The notes: a model not told the origin generated them from the letters alone. A stretch of DNA of 64,000 bases from Flavicella sediminum (GCF_006381105.1 NZ_VDET01000036.1:62001-126000); one strand, 5' to 3'; counted from the first letter of the stretch, positions 34,831 to 44,038 are shown. Numbers and translations are program-made.

Positions 34831-35616
34831 ATGAATCTGCATATGAACAAAAAACAATTACAACCATTCACACCTATTTTATATATAGTGATTTCAGCAT
34901 TTATTATGTTGTCATGCAATACTAACATATCAAAACATGAAGATTTCAAACCAATATTTGATGGTAAATCTTTAGATAATTGGGAAGGAAATTTAAATAT
35001 CTGGACTGTAGAAAATGGAATTATTTATGGAATAACAACACCTAAAATTCAACTTAAAAAAAACACGTTCCTTATTTGGAAAGGAGGAACTCCAAGTGAC
35101 TTCGAACTAAAATTAGAATTTAAAATTTCAAAAAACGGGAATAGTGGTGTCAATTATAGAAGTGAAACGGTTAAAGGAATTCCTTATGCCCTTCGAGGAT
35201 ATCAAGCGGATATAGATGGAAAACATAAATATACAGGTCAGAATTATGAGGAAAGAAAGAGAGCAACCTTAGGGTATAGAGGTGAAAAAGCAGCTATTTA
35301 TTCTCAAGACAAAAACTATAACGGTGGTTCATTAAGAGCTAATATCACAAAAAACTGTTGGACTCATAGAAAGGTTTTACAAACACTAAATGATTCAGAT
35401 TCTCTGAAAGCAAAAATCAAGAATCATGACTGGAATCAACTTCACTTAATCATTAAAGGAAACAGATTGAAACATTATGTAAACGGAGTGTTATTTAGTG
35501 ATGTAATAGACAAAGACAGTATTAACAGAGCCCTTTCTGGAAAAATTGGACTACAGGTTCATGTGGGGCCTCCCATGAAAGTTCAGTATCGAAATATCTT
35601 ATTGAAAGAAATCTAA
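34831..35616 (+). CDS. DUF1080 (3-keto-disaccharide hydrolase-like) lipoprotein
   Basis: 261 residues. A second in-frame ATG at 34843 (MNKKQLQPF) is the better signal start because the first one sits 6 bases behind a hairpin. The lipobox is FIMLSC (Cys29 from the first Met). The rest is one concanavalin-like beta-sandwich of the DUF1080 family: FKPIFDGKSLDNWEG, NGIIYGITTP, DFELKLEFKISKNGNSGVNYRS, GYQADID, WNQLHLIIKGNRLKHYVNG. Some members hydrolyse 3-keto-glycosides, and many are uncharacterised glycan-binding or glycosidase proteins. It is followed by a clear terminator. It has no promoter motif of its own, so it probably depends on read-through from the G8 genes. Confidence 0.85.
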   Translation: MNLHMNKKQLQPFTPILYIVISAFIMLSCNTNISKHEDFKPIFDGKSLDNWEGNLNIWTVENGIIYGITTPKIQLKKNTFLIWKGGTPSDFELKLEFKISKNGNSGVNYRSETVKGIPYALRGYQADIDGKHKYTGQNYEERKRATLGYRGEKAAIYSQDKNYNGGSLRANITKNCWTHRKVLQTLNDSDSLKAKIKNHDWNQLHLIIKGNRLKHYVNGVLFSDVIDKDSINRALSGKIGLQVHVGPPMKVQYRNILLKEI

Positions 35617-35640
35617 CTTTGAGTTTCGTGAACAAAAACA

Positions 35641-35671
35641 AAAATCCTTAACAATATTCGTTAAGGATTTT
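35641..35671 (+). terminator. Terminator after the DUF1080 gene
   Basis: AAAATCCTTAAC (35641-35652) pairs with GTTAAGGATTTT (35660-35671) around a 7-base loop, followed by a T-run to 35674. Confidence 0.85.
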
Positions 35672-35754
35672 TTTGTACCTAAACAGTAGTATGATTCCAT
35701 AGATTACAGCTACTTATATATTGATTCCATTTAAAAATTCTCTTAAGCCCCTTA

Positions 35755-35798
35755 CAGAAGCAGCAGGATGTAATTTTGTTATTTTAACTAGACTTTTG
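35755..35798 (+). promoter_or_regulatory. Locus promoter motif, site 7 (35855-37222 gene)
   Basis: CAGA at 35755-35758, CAGGATG (GGATG at 35766-35770) with a 9-base period, 20 bases, -7 box GACTTTTG at 35791-35798. The start codon is 57 bases downstream of the box. Confidence 0.85.
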
Positions 35799-35854
35799 AA
35801 CTACAATGAATAACTAAAATATAAGTATTCACAACAACCATTAAAACTTTAACC

Positions 35855-37222
35855 ATGAAAAAAATTATTTTAAAAGTAACAATCATTACTAGCCTTCTAC
35901 TGTCTCTCGATAGTTATAGTCAATATCAAGTTTGGCTAGGTACCATAGCTGCACCAAGGAGTTCATTAGATGTAACTGACCAATGGGAAGACGCCGCCAG
36001 AAAAGTACAAGGGTTAAATATTAAACGTGCCAACAAGTTCGTTTCATTGCCTGGGACTCCCAACGATGGTGAAGAAAACTTAGGTAATGGAGATGAGTTT
36101 GATTCTTTTGTTAGAACTTTTAATGCAGCTAGTCTTAATAATACAAATACTGGATATGTAGAAATAGCAAGAACAAAGTTCAAGGTTCTTAGGCCTAATG
36201 CTCCCGATTACCTTTTAGAGAGACCTGAATTAGATGATTATTTAGTAGATCTATTTCGTACGACCAGTGATCGAGGTGGATATAGTGTTAATGCTCTTAT
36301 GTTTTATGATAATTATGAAGGAAGTAATTCTGAGAACAACCTTATTTATAGATGGTCTAAGAATGAAGTTCAAAGAATGAGAGATTGGTTGGATGCAAAC
36401 GGAAGAGCTGGTGTTAAACTTTATTCTACCGCTCGGGGTAACTCCTCTAATAGTCAAGAGTTTATTGAAGACACAAATGTAGATGGTGTTGTTATAGAGG
36501 GTATTCCTCAAAAATGGTATGATACAACTAAAAACCAAAACAGACAAGATTTACTTAGGTGGATAGTAGGTGAGCCAACCCTTAACAACAAAAGGATTAT
36601 TTTTCAACTACCTGTAAGTAGTATGGATAACCCTTACGGAACCCCTAGTGGTTTTGAACAAACGCGAGAATTTGTTAGATGGCTTGGAAGTAGAACCTAC
36701 TTGAGATTTGAGTTTCTACAAAATAATAGAGTAGTGATTATGCCTGTAACTTACAATCCTGCTTTTACTTTTTATCCCGAAACAGAAAATAATGGAAGAA
36801 ATTATGCTAATAGTATGACAGGTATTGCTTTATCGCTAATAGAACAAAAAAAGAATTTTCAAGGTCTAACTAGTATTTTACCTACGAAAAAATTTGCTGC
36901 TAGAACTGTAAGACCTAATGCTTTTAGAAAATCTGGAGATTCATCTAAAGATAAACGATCTATAGAAACTTTAAACTTAGAATCTACAGATATTCTAATA
37001 TATCCAAATCCATTAAACAATGGTAACTCGTTAAATGTAAAAAACTTAACATTAAATCAAAATGTACAGGTTGAAATCACTGATGTAACAGGAAAAACAA
37101 TTCAATACAAGAAAACAGAAAACACTTTAAACTTACAAAATACAAGTGCTGGAATATATATTGTTAAGTTCTTTATTGAAGACGCTAATGAAGTAATTAT
37201 TAAAAAGCTTTTTATTAATTAA
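35855..37222 (+). CDS. Uncharacterised secreted protein with T9SS sorting domain, possible (beta/alpha)-barrel enzyme
   Basis: 455 residues with a signal peptide ending SYSQ. I do not recognise the family. From residue ~25 to ~350 short hydrophobic strands alternate with helices, as in a (beta/alpha)8 barrel: QVWLGTI, NALMFYDNY (~146-154), GVKLYSTARG (~186-195), DGVVIEGIP (~210-218), RIIFQLPVSS (~247-256) and RVVIMPVTYNP. Asp152, Glu155 and Glu215, at or after strand ends, could be catalytic. The C-terminus (~385-455) is a T9SS sorting domain (ILIYPNPLNNG ... IKKLFIN). It is a single-gene unit with its own promoter motif and terminator. Export outside the cell plus co-regulation suggest an endo-acting glycoside hydrolase, but this is inference. 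Confidence 0.7.
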   Translation: MKKIILKVTIITSLLLSLDSYSQYQVWLGTIAAPRSSLDVTDQWEDAARKVQGLNIKRANKFVSLPGTPNDGEENLGNGDEFDSFVRTFNAASLNNTNTGYVEIARTKFKVLRPNAPDYLLERPELDDYLVDLFRTTSDRGGYSVNALMFYDNYEGSNSENNLIYRWSKNEVQRMRDWLDANGRAGVKLYSTARGNSSNSQEFIEDTNVDGVVIEGIPQKWYDTTKNQNRQDLLRWIVGEPTLNNKRIIFQLPVSSMDNPYGTPSGFEQTREFVRWLGSRTYLRFEFLQNNRVVIMPVTYNPAFTFYPETENNGRNYANSMTGIALSLIEQKKNFQGLTSILPTKKFAARTVRPNAFRKSGDSSKDKRSIETLNLESTDILIYPNPLNNGNSLNVKNLTLNQNVQVEITDVTGKTIQYKKTENTLNLQNTSAGIYIVKFFIEDANEVIIKKLFIN

Positions 37223-37248
37223 TCTCTTTTACAAGAAAGTGCTAAGTT

Positions 37249-37278
37249 ACCACCTTACCTATCATTTGGTAAGGTGGT
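37249..37278 (+). terminator. Terminator after the 35855-37222 gene
   Basis: ACCACCTTACC (37249-37259) pairs perfectly with GGTAAGGTGGT (37268-37278) around an 8-base loop, followed by TTTT and an AT-rich tail. Confidence 0.88.
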
Positions 37279-37383
37279 TTTTACTATTTTGTCCATTTGT
37301 CAAATAACAGTATAATATTCAGTTCCTTCCATATTAAAAATAATACTTCGGTTTATTAATCCATCAACACACTACCTAAAAAA

Positions 37384-39054
37384 ATGAAACAAATTTTATT
37401 AACGCTTATAATTATTGTTTCTCAAAACACTATAAACGCACAACAAACAGGAAGATGGGGAGATCAAGGAAATGGAACCTACAAAAATCCAATTCTTCAA
37501 AGTAATTACCCCGATAATGACGTTATTAGAATGGGAGATACGTTTTATATGATGTCTTCCACAAATCATTTTGTTCCTGGTATGGTCCTCTTAAAATCAA
37601 AAGATTTAGTAAACTGGGAATTTTCAAACCATATCATGAATGCTCCAGTAGATTATGATGAAAATTTTAGTATTACTCAAGAAAGGAAACTAACAAGTCG
37701 CGGAAACTGGGCGGGTTCTTTTGGTTATAATGGGGAAGAGTACTTTGCCTATTGGTGCTACAACAAACGAAATATAAAGCCTGGAGGTACACATATTATA
37801 GTCTATTCTAAAGCGAAAACGATGGAAGGACCATGGAGTATCCCTAAAGAAATTACTTGGGCAAATGGCAGTCATATAAACACCACAGATCCAGGTGTGT
37901 TTTGGGACTTAGAAACTAAGAAAGCATGGATAGGCCTATGGACTCATGGAGAAGTTAGAATCTACCCTATGACATGGGATGGGACTGAAATATTAGAAAA
38001 CAAAGGAGAAGGAATTCTTGTAACAAACACTTATCAAGGAGAGGCTGTAAAGATCTTTAAGTTCAAAAACAGGTACTATGTTTCGAATGTTTATGTAGAA
38101 AAAGATGCTCAAGGCAACAGACTAAGAAAAGGAGCTATTCAACGCTCAAAAAGTATAAAAGGTCCTTGGGAAGGAAAACTTATCTTAGAAAACGGAAATG
38201 GAACTAATAGAAACCCTGCACAAGGAGCTTTCATTAATTTAGAAAATGGCACAAGCTGGTTTTTACATCAATTGTCTACAGGAACTCCCCAGGAAAGATA
38301 TATGGGAAGACCACAATTTCTAGAGCCTGTAATTTGGAAAGATGGTTGGCCAAATGTAGGTATTGATACCGATGGAAATGGTATTGGAGAAGTTATTTGG
38401 CAACATAAAAAGCCAATACAGGGTCATGCCGTAAAAGCGCCTGCAACTGATGACTATTTTAACCTTCCTGAATTAGGGATGCAATGGAACTGGCGCTTTA
38501 ACCCTGATATGGAAAAATGGTCCCTTACAGAAAGGCCTGGTTTTTTAAGATTAAAATCATCTGTCCCTTCTTCCTCAAAAAATAACAGTCTAGATGAACT
38601 TCCAAATATTATTGGACAACGTTTAATGGGAAGAAATAATAATGTAATGACCACTAAAATAGAGCTAAGCAAAATGGTTTTTGGGCAAGAAATCGGGTTT
38701 CACATTTCTTCTCAACAAAACAACGCTATCGCCCTAAAAAAAGAAAAATCCGGAAAATTACAGTTGCTGTTTAGATCCGGTAAAAATGATATTCCTACAA
38801 TTCAAAAAGGCAAATTACTCGATACTAACGTAATTTGGTTCCAAGCAAAAGTAAACGATGGTTTAGCTACTTTTTATTATAGTTTAGATGGAAAAAAATT
38901 CAACCAATTTGGACAAGAAGTTCGTTTATTATTTTCTGGCTTTACGCCCAATATGGTAGGTTATTACAGTATGAATTCTCAACCTAAAGGCGCTATTGAT
39001 ATTGATTGGTTTACCTATAGCTATGACGGGCCGAAAGGAGCATCTAAAAAATAA
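37384..39054 (+). CDS. GH43 family glycoside hydrolase (beta-xylosidase-like) with C-terminal concanavalin-like domain
   Basis: 556 residues with a signal peptide ending TINAQ. Five-bladed propeller of GH43: KNPILQSNYPDNDVIRMGDTF with the likely base Asp46, YMMSSTNHFVPGMVLLKSKDLVNWE, and the second acidic block HINTTDPGVFWDLE. The likely acid Glu lies in TYQGEAVKIFKF, and RNPAQGAFINLENG follows. From ~355 to the end there is a beta-sandwich (MQWNWRFNPDMEKW, QEIGFHISSQQNNAIAL, DIDWFTYSYDG) as in GH43 beta-xylosidases. The probable role is removal of xylose or arabinose side residues in the periplasm. I found no convincing locus promoter motif before it, and a terminator separates it from the previous gene. 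Confidence 0.92.
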   Translation: MKQILLTLIIIVSQNTINAQQTGRWGDQGNGTYKNPILQSNYPDNDVIRMGDTFYMMSSTNHFVPGMVLLKSKDLVNWEFSNHIMNAPVDYDENFSITQERKLTSRGNWAGSFGYNGEEYFAYWCYNKRNIKPGGTHIIVYSKAKTMEGPWSIPKEITWANGSHINTTDPGVFWDLETKKAWIGLWTHGEVRIYPMTWDGTEILENKGEGILVTNTYQGEAVKIFKFKNRYYVSNVYVEKDAQGNRLRKGAIQRSKSIKGPWEGKLILENGNGTNRNPAQGAFINLENGTSWFLHQLSTGTPQERYMGRPQFLEPVIWKDGWPNVGIDTDGNGIGEVIWQHKKPIQGHAVKAPATDDYFNLPELGMQWNWRFNPDMEKWSLTERPGFLRLKSSVPSSSKNNSLDELPNIIGQRLMGRNNNVMTTKIELSKMVFGQEIGFHISSQQNNAIALKKEKSGKLQLLFRSGKNDIPTIQKGKLLDTNVIWFQAKVNDGLATFYYSLDGKKFNQFGQEVRLLFSGFTPNMVGYYSMNSQPKGAIDIDWFTYSYDGPKGASKK

Positions 39055-39115
39055 TTACTATTGAAATATTGATTCTGACTCATATCTGATATATAATAAA
39101 AATAGTTGATGATTT

Positions 39116-39335
39116 CTAGTAGGACTTAGAATGAAAACCTACCCCAATTTTAGAAATTTCCATGTCAATTTCTGCTGGAGCACCAGAGAAACCTACAATT
39201 AAGTAACCGCAGGCAACTTTCTAAATAACCACACCTTTATATCCTAACTCCGCAATTAAAGCTAGGCGATTCATAGTTCCTAAATTTTGAAGGGTCAAAG
39301 CCATTGCTGAAGCTTTTGCATTAACAACATCCTTT
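39116..39335 (-). pseudogene. Decayed fragment, possibly of a GlcG/HbpS-like heme-binding protein
   Basis: Translated on the minus strand from about 39335, the frame gives KASAMALTLQNLGT and LALIAELGYKGVVI, then an in-frame TAG. It continues in the same frame with YLIVGFSGAPAEIDMEISKI before stopping at 39116. The last block resembles the end of GlcG/HbpS proteins (glycine-rich, SGAPxEID, then a helix). The internal stop and the missing N-terminus mark it as a relic. It overlaps the end of the truncated sulfatase in another frame. The family call is weak. Confidence 0.4.
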
Positions 39336-39603
39336 GTATTGCCAAACGAGAAGGAGAACATGCAGGCGATGCACAATGTGCATTTTTGAATAACATAGAT
39401 TCTGATGCTAGTTTATCTAAATTAGGTGTTTTACTTAAACCCATACCGCCTAATGGTCCTATCCAATCATTCATAGCATCTACAGGGATAAAAAGAATAT
39501 TTGGTTTTGAGTCGCTATTTTGTGCAAAACTAAAACTGTTAATTATTAGCAGAAAACACAATACTATTAAATAATTATGATCTTTTAAAATGGTATATTT
39601 CAT
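39295..39603 (-). pseudogene. Truncated sulfatase (S1 family) remnant
   Basis: 102 residues: signal peptide ending SFAQ, then NILFIPVDAMNDWIG, KTPNLDKLASES and the formylglycine signature CSPSR at 82-86. The sulfatase homology stops after LAI and unrelated residues follow to a stop. A sulfatase needs about 450 residues, so this cannot be active. In VDAMNDWIG the second metal-binding Asp is already Ala, compared with VDDLNDWIG in the intact sulfatase at 56414-57862, its closest relative here. The junction leads into another decayed gene, which points to a deletion that fused two genes. It lies 11 bases after the GH78 gene. Confidence 0.85.
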
Positions 39604-39614
39604 ATAGGATTTCT

Positions 39615-42353
39615 TTATGAATTTTTCATTTCAATATTATAAGTCCCTGAAGCAAAAGAACCAATATTCGTAAAATCAGCAGATAGATCTTGGTTACTAA
39701 CTGCTTCTCCGTTTATGGTTATTGAAACATTTTCCCCATAATTAGGAACAAATATCTCTCCATTTGAGTTTTTCGGTATTTGAAGCTCCCAAGAAAAAAC
39801 ACCTCCTTTATTTATCCAAGAACTTTTAATAACCCCATATTTTGATTTATACGAAGCTTCAACGTGTTCTATTTGCCTTGTTAAATACGGCTTAAAAATT
39901 ATTTTCTTAAATCCTGGCTCCTCCTCTGACGGATTTATTCCTGCAATACCCGAATAAAACCAAGCATCAAACCCACCTTGCATTGGATGGCTATGACTTC
40001 TTAGCATCAATTTATCATATTCTTCTGGGTTTGTGTTAACTGGTAAAATTTCCCATAAAGTGGTAGCATCATAATGTGACCACATGGCTTCAAAACTATG
40101 ATCTCCTTTTTTAGTAAGTAATTGGTATGCCTTCTCTTCTTGTCCATTTTCGCATAAAGCTTGAAAAACTCTAGAAATTCCAAAAATCCCAGTACTTAAA
40201 AAATCGTTGTGATTTTTAGCACTATCATCAACAATTGCTTTCGCAACTTTTTTCCTATAGGCTTCAGGGGTAATTCCTATTTCCAATGCCATACTATTGG
40301 CGGTTTGGCTACCATAAGTTCCTTTTTCTTTATCTAAAAAAGAACTGTTAAAACTTTCTTTAAGTTGCTTTTCTAATAACTTATACTTTTGTTCATCCTC
40401 TTTATAGCCCAATATTTTTGCCGTTTTCCTTAAAATAGATACATCTAAAATGTGGTAAGCCGAGGAACTAACAGGTACAGGACATTCAATGCTACTAGTT
40501 CCTTTTGGAGGACACCAATCTCCCAATCCATGAACAATAAGTCCATTTTCTTTTTTAGAACCTACATAATTCACCCAAGTAGTCATATCATTATAAAACT
40601 CTTTTAGGATGGTTTTATCTCCATAATAAGTATAAATATACCAGGGCAATTGTACAACAGCTGTTCCCCAATCTGGAGATGCCGTACCACTTGTTCGTCT
40701 TCCTGGGGCAATCATTGTTGTTATTCCTTTAGGTTTTGTTATTATACTACGATCATGAAAATTTCTTCCAAAATAAAGTTCCTTTTTTTTATTTTTTCCA
40801 GAAGATCTCATGTCATAAGCATATTTTTTTAAAAACTTATGGGCTTGAAAATTATGAATAAGTGTTTTTGCAACGGCATGCGCATCACCCGTCCATCCAC
40901 ATTTTTCACGATGTGGACAATCTGTTGGAATACCTTGCATATTGCCTTTTAAAGTCCAAACCGTTAAATCGTGTAATTTATTAATATTAGGTTCCGAAGT
41001 TTTAAAACTACCCATTACCTCCATAGAAGAATACACTAACAATCCAGTTAACATTTTTTTTGATGGCTTCTTATTAAGGCCTGATACTTCTGCATACCTA
41101 AAACCGTGATAGGTAAATCGAGGTTCCCAAATTTCCAATCCACCACCTTTACAAATATATTTTTCGGTCTGTATATTTTTAGTCGCTTTGATTCCTGTTG
41201 ATCTAAAATCTAATTCACCCGATTTCCCCATTTCTTCGGAATAGCGTATGATAATCTCTTGTCCTTTTTCTCCTTCAATTTGCAACTTAGTCCAACCTGT
41301 GAAATTTTGACCAAAATCATAGATATACTTCCCTTCGCTACTTGCTGTTACTTTTATTGGAACAATAGTATCCATCACTCTAATTGGTTCTACAAACTGT
41401 TCTACAAGTTTCCTGGGGTGTTTTTGACTTAATAGTGCTTTATTCCAAAGCGAATCGTTTTCTAAATTTGATGACCAATCTTGAATCTCTTTTCTCGCAT
41501 CATAATGCTCTCCTGTGTAAATATTAGTATAAGTAATTGGTCCTTCCGTCCAGCTCCAAGAAGTATCTGTACCTATTATTTCCGAAGTTCCATCTTTATA
41601 AAATAGTTGTAATTGCCCTATTAGATTTGGTTGTCCATAAATCATAGATGTATTCCAAACCACATTTTGATTGTACCAACCATTACCTAGCATAATACCC
41701 AGTACATTCTCTTTTTTTAATTGTTCTAACGGAATATCATAGGCGGTATAAAACATATAATCATTAAAATTAGTCTGAGCAGGATCTAATACATTTTCTC
41801 CTATTTTTTTCCCATTTATATACGCTTCATAAAAACCTGGTGCCGCAATATAAAAACGTATATAATCAATTTCTAAGTTTTCATTTACCTTGAAACCTTT
41901 TCGAAATATTGGTAGCGGATTTTCTGATTTATAATCGTAAGTAATCCATTGAGCTCCCCAGTCTTCATTATTTACTAAAGGAGCGATTAGCTTTTGAGGT
42001 ATACTCCATTCTGATTCATTATTATTTTCATCCCAAATTTTAACTTTAGAGAAATATTCATGTCCCCCTTTCAAATTGGCTCCTTCATATGGAATAAAGT
42101 TTTGCTCTTTACTCTTAACTTTTCCTGAATCCCAAACAACACTTGTAGCATTGTTTTTTTTATTTAGTGAATAAAGTACAATTTGATAGGCAGTTTGTTC
42201 ATTGTCTTCTGTTGTATTGAATCTCCAACTAAAAGTGATGGGATTCGTATCCAACGAATTTAATTCTGACTTGTGCGAAATACTGTATTCCGTAGGTTTC
42301 TGGCAAGCGAAAAGAGTCGAAAGCATCAATAATACTAAAATGTGTATCCTCAT
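39615..42353 (-). CDS. GH78 alpha-L-rhamnosidase, lipoprotein
   Basis: 912 residues with a lipobox (LSTLFAC, Cys17). The domain order is that of complete GH78 enzymes: N-terminal beta domain (~20-130), the carbohydrate-binding domain with FYIAAPGFYEAYINGKKIG (~170-190), a second beta domain with YDFGQNFTGW, then the (alpha/alpha)6 barrel with the active-site block TDCPHREKCGWTGD around residue 480 and ATTLWEILP around 765. A beta-sandwich closes the protein. It releases terminal alpha-L-rhamnose from oligosaccharides. A weak version of the locus promoter motif precedes it (42381-42415). The gene is followed by two decayed genes that may once have been in its operon. Confidence 0.95.
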   Translation of the reverse strand: MRIHILVLLMLSTLFACQKPTEYSISHKSELNSLDTNPITFSWRFNTTEDNEQTAYQIVLYSLNKKNNATSVVWDSGKVKSKEQNFIPYEGANLKGGHEYFSKVKIWDENNNESEWSIPQKLIAPLVNNEDWGAQWITYDYKSENPLPIFRKGFKVNENLEIDYIRFYIAAPGFYEAYINGKKIGENVLDPAQTNFNDYMFYTAYDIPLEQLKKENVLGIMLGNGWYNQNVVWNTSMIYGQPNLIGQLQLFYKDGTSEIIGTDTSWSWTEGPITYTNIYTGEHYDARKEIQDWSSNLENDSLWNKALLSQKHPRKLVEQFVEPIRVMDTIVPIKVTASSEGKYIYDFGQNFTGWTKLQIEGEKGQEIIIRYSEEMGKSGELDFRSTGIKATKNIQTEKYICKGGGLEIWEPRFTYHGFRYAEVSGLNKKPSKKMLTGLLVYSSMEVMGSFKTSEPNINKLHDLTVWTLKGNMQGIPTDCPHREKCGWTGDAHAVAKTLIHNFQAHKFLKKYAYDMRSSGKNKKKELYFGRNFHDRSIITKPKGITTMIAPGRRTSGTASPDWGTAVVQLPWYIYTYYGDKTILKEFYNDMTTWVNYVGSKKENGLIVHGLGDWCPPKGTSSIECPVPVSSSAYHILDVSILRKTAKILGYKEDEQKYKLLEKQLKESFNSSFLDKEKGTYGSQTANSMALEIGITPEAYRKKVAKAIVDDSAKNHNDFLSTGIFGISRVFQALCENGQEEKAYQLLTKKGDHSFEAMWSHYDATTLWEILPVNTNPEEYDKLMLRSHSHPMQGGFDAWFYSGIAGINPSEEEPGFKKIIFKPYLTRQIEHVEASYKSKYGVIKSSWINKGGVFSWELQIPKNSNGEIFVPNYGENVSITINGEAVSNQDLSADFTNIGSFASGTYNIEMKNS

Positions 42354-42380
42354 TTTTCTAAGAAATTTTAAAATATTTTT

Positions 42381-42415
42381 TAAAGATGATCATTCTATTT
42401 TTAAAACGTGTCCTG
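42381..42415 (-). promoter_or_regulatory. Possible degenerate locus promoter motif (GH78 gene)
   Basis: Minus strand: ACAGGACAC (GGACA at 42413-42409), 20 bases, then CATCTTTA at 42388-42381. The spacing agrees with the 13 good sites, but both boxes deviate and no clear upstream half-site is present. Confidence 0.45.
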
Positions 42416-42592
42416 TAGCATGCTTGGTTGAATGTATAAGTTTATCAATAAATTTTATTCTATCCATATACTTAAAAAACATAAAACAGCCTTATTGATC
42501 ACTAACTTACTTGTCGATTAGTAATTAATTTGTTTTGAAAAAAATCAGTTCTATATCAAATAGAATTCTTAATTTCCTAGTATCATTTTACT

Positions 42593-44038
42593 CTAATGTG
42601 TATAAGGAACAGTTCCTGTTGCATCTAAAGGATACCCCCATTTATCTACATAATGCCTTCCGGGAAGAAATTCATCATTTGTATCTTTTAATAACTTTGC
42701 CAATTCTTTTTCTAAATTATTTTGAATAGAAGCATACGCTTTATTCCCAACTAAATTATTTATTTGGAAAGGATCATTCTCGTCATCAAATAACAACCAA
42801 GCACCTTTCAAATCTTTTGCATAGGTATATTTCTTTGTCTTCACAGCTCTATATTCTTTTCCACCATGTTGTACCTCATTCCATTGACCGAATGGTTGTA
42901 CACATGTCAATAAAGTAGATTCACCAACGTTTTCTTTTCCTTCTAAATAAGGTCTATAGTTTATTCCTTCTACTGTGTCAGGAATTTCAACATCACACAA
43001 AGCCAAAATTGTTGGCATAATATCTTCTGAATTCATCAATGCATCTCTAGTACCTGGAGTTATATTCATACTTTGTGGAATATGATATAACATAGGGACT
43101 CCTGCAGATTCCTTATAAGGTTGTTGCTTTTTGTAAGCTCCGTGAGAACCTAATAAATCACCATGATCTGCCGTTACTACAATAATGGTATTGTCTAACT
43201 GATTGGTATTTCTTAAGTTTTGAACAACCTTTCCAATCATGTCATCCAAAGCCGAAATATGTGCATAATAACCTGCAAGATCTTTTCTAACTTTTTTCTT
43301 CATATGCTCAGGAACATTCCCTCGCAAAATCATATCCTCCGGACGAAACTTAGCTCTATACTCCTTAGGAGCAGAATGATAGGGCGCATGGGGTGTTCCA
43401 TAAGAAAGCAGTAATAAAAATGGCTTTTCGCTAGTGTCTTTTGTATTCATATACTCAATTGCAGCATCCGTTTGTGCAAAAGTATCATAGCCCTTCCATA
43501 TATTTCTTTTAGGATCATCATTGTCATAATATACAGACCCGTTGTAGTTATGCGTACATTCATTCCCCATCCAAAATTGGAATCCCTGTCTTCTATTACC
43601 AGGTAATACATTTTGCAATCTACCATGTCCATCTATATGCCATTTTCCAATAAAGCCAGTTTCGTATCCTTGCTTGCTTAGTACTTTAGCCATACTAACA
43701 GCATTGGTGTCCAATTGAACATCGTTCATAAAAACACCATGAGTTAATGGTCGTTGCCCTGTTAAAAGAGAAGCTTTAAAAGGCGAACAAACGGGCATAC
43801 CTGATACCGCGTTTTTAAAATTAACACTAATCGCTGCTAAACTATCTAAATGTGGGGTTTTGATATTCGGATCACCTGCATAGCCAGTTGCCTGAGCTCT
43901 CCACTGATCTGCCAAAATAATTAATACATTTGGCTTTTTTTCTGTCGCTGTATCTACCGTATTTCCTTTTTTCATCGTACAGGATATGACTAAGCTAAGT
44001 CCCAAAATCAACAGTACTATTTTATTTGTTCTAATCAT
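42593..44038 (-). CDS. Sulfatase (S1 family, lipoprotein) with atypical CSPFK signature
   Basis: 481 residues with a lipobox (LSLVISC, Cys20). Metal site ILADQWRAQ at ~41-49. The signature region reads GMPVCSPFKASLLTGQ: Cys84 and Pro86 are present, but the Arg that both formylglycine maturation and the active site normally need is Lys88. The rest is well kept (GKWHIDGHG, VTADHGDLLGSHG), so the gene is not decaying. DQ, CxPF and MNDVQLDTNA place it near the sulfatase at 7096-8583, which has CTPFR. It is the last gene of the minus-strand operon from 49916, 82 bases after rhaM. Confidence 0.88.
   Translation of the reverse strand: MIRTNKIVLLILGLSLVISCTMKKGNTVDTATEKKPNVLIILADQWRAQATGYAGDPNIKTPHLDSLAAISVNFKNAVSGMPVCSPFKASLLTGQRPLTHGVFMNDVQLDTNAVSMAKVLSKQGYETGFIGKWHIDGHGRLQNVLPGNRRQGFQFWMGNECTHNYNGSVYYDNDDPKRNIWKGYDTFAQTDAAIEYMNTKDTSEKPFLLLLSYGTPHAPYHSAPKEYRAKFRPEDMILRGNVPEHMKKKVRKDLAGYYAHISALDDMIGKVVQNLRNTNQLDNTIIVVTADHGDLLGSHGAYKKQQPYKESAGVPMLYHIPQSMNITPGTRDALMNSEDIMPTILALCDVEIPDTVEGINYRPYLEGKENVGESTLLTCVQPFGQWNEVQHGGKEYRAVKTKKYTYAKDLKGAWLLFDDENDPFQINNLVGNKAYASIQNNLEKELAKLLKDTNDEFLPGRHYVDKWGYPLDATGTVPYTH

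Noticed and set aside
37306-37340. ACAGTATAA before the GH43 gene as a promoter motif copy
   Set aside because: It lacks GGATG and a -7 box of the right form at the right distance.
39295-39603. Short sulfatase-like frame as an intact small protein
   Set aside because: It ends just after the formylglycine signature and lacks the rest of the catalytic domain.
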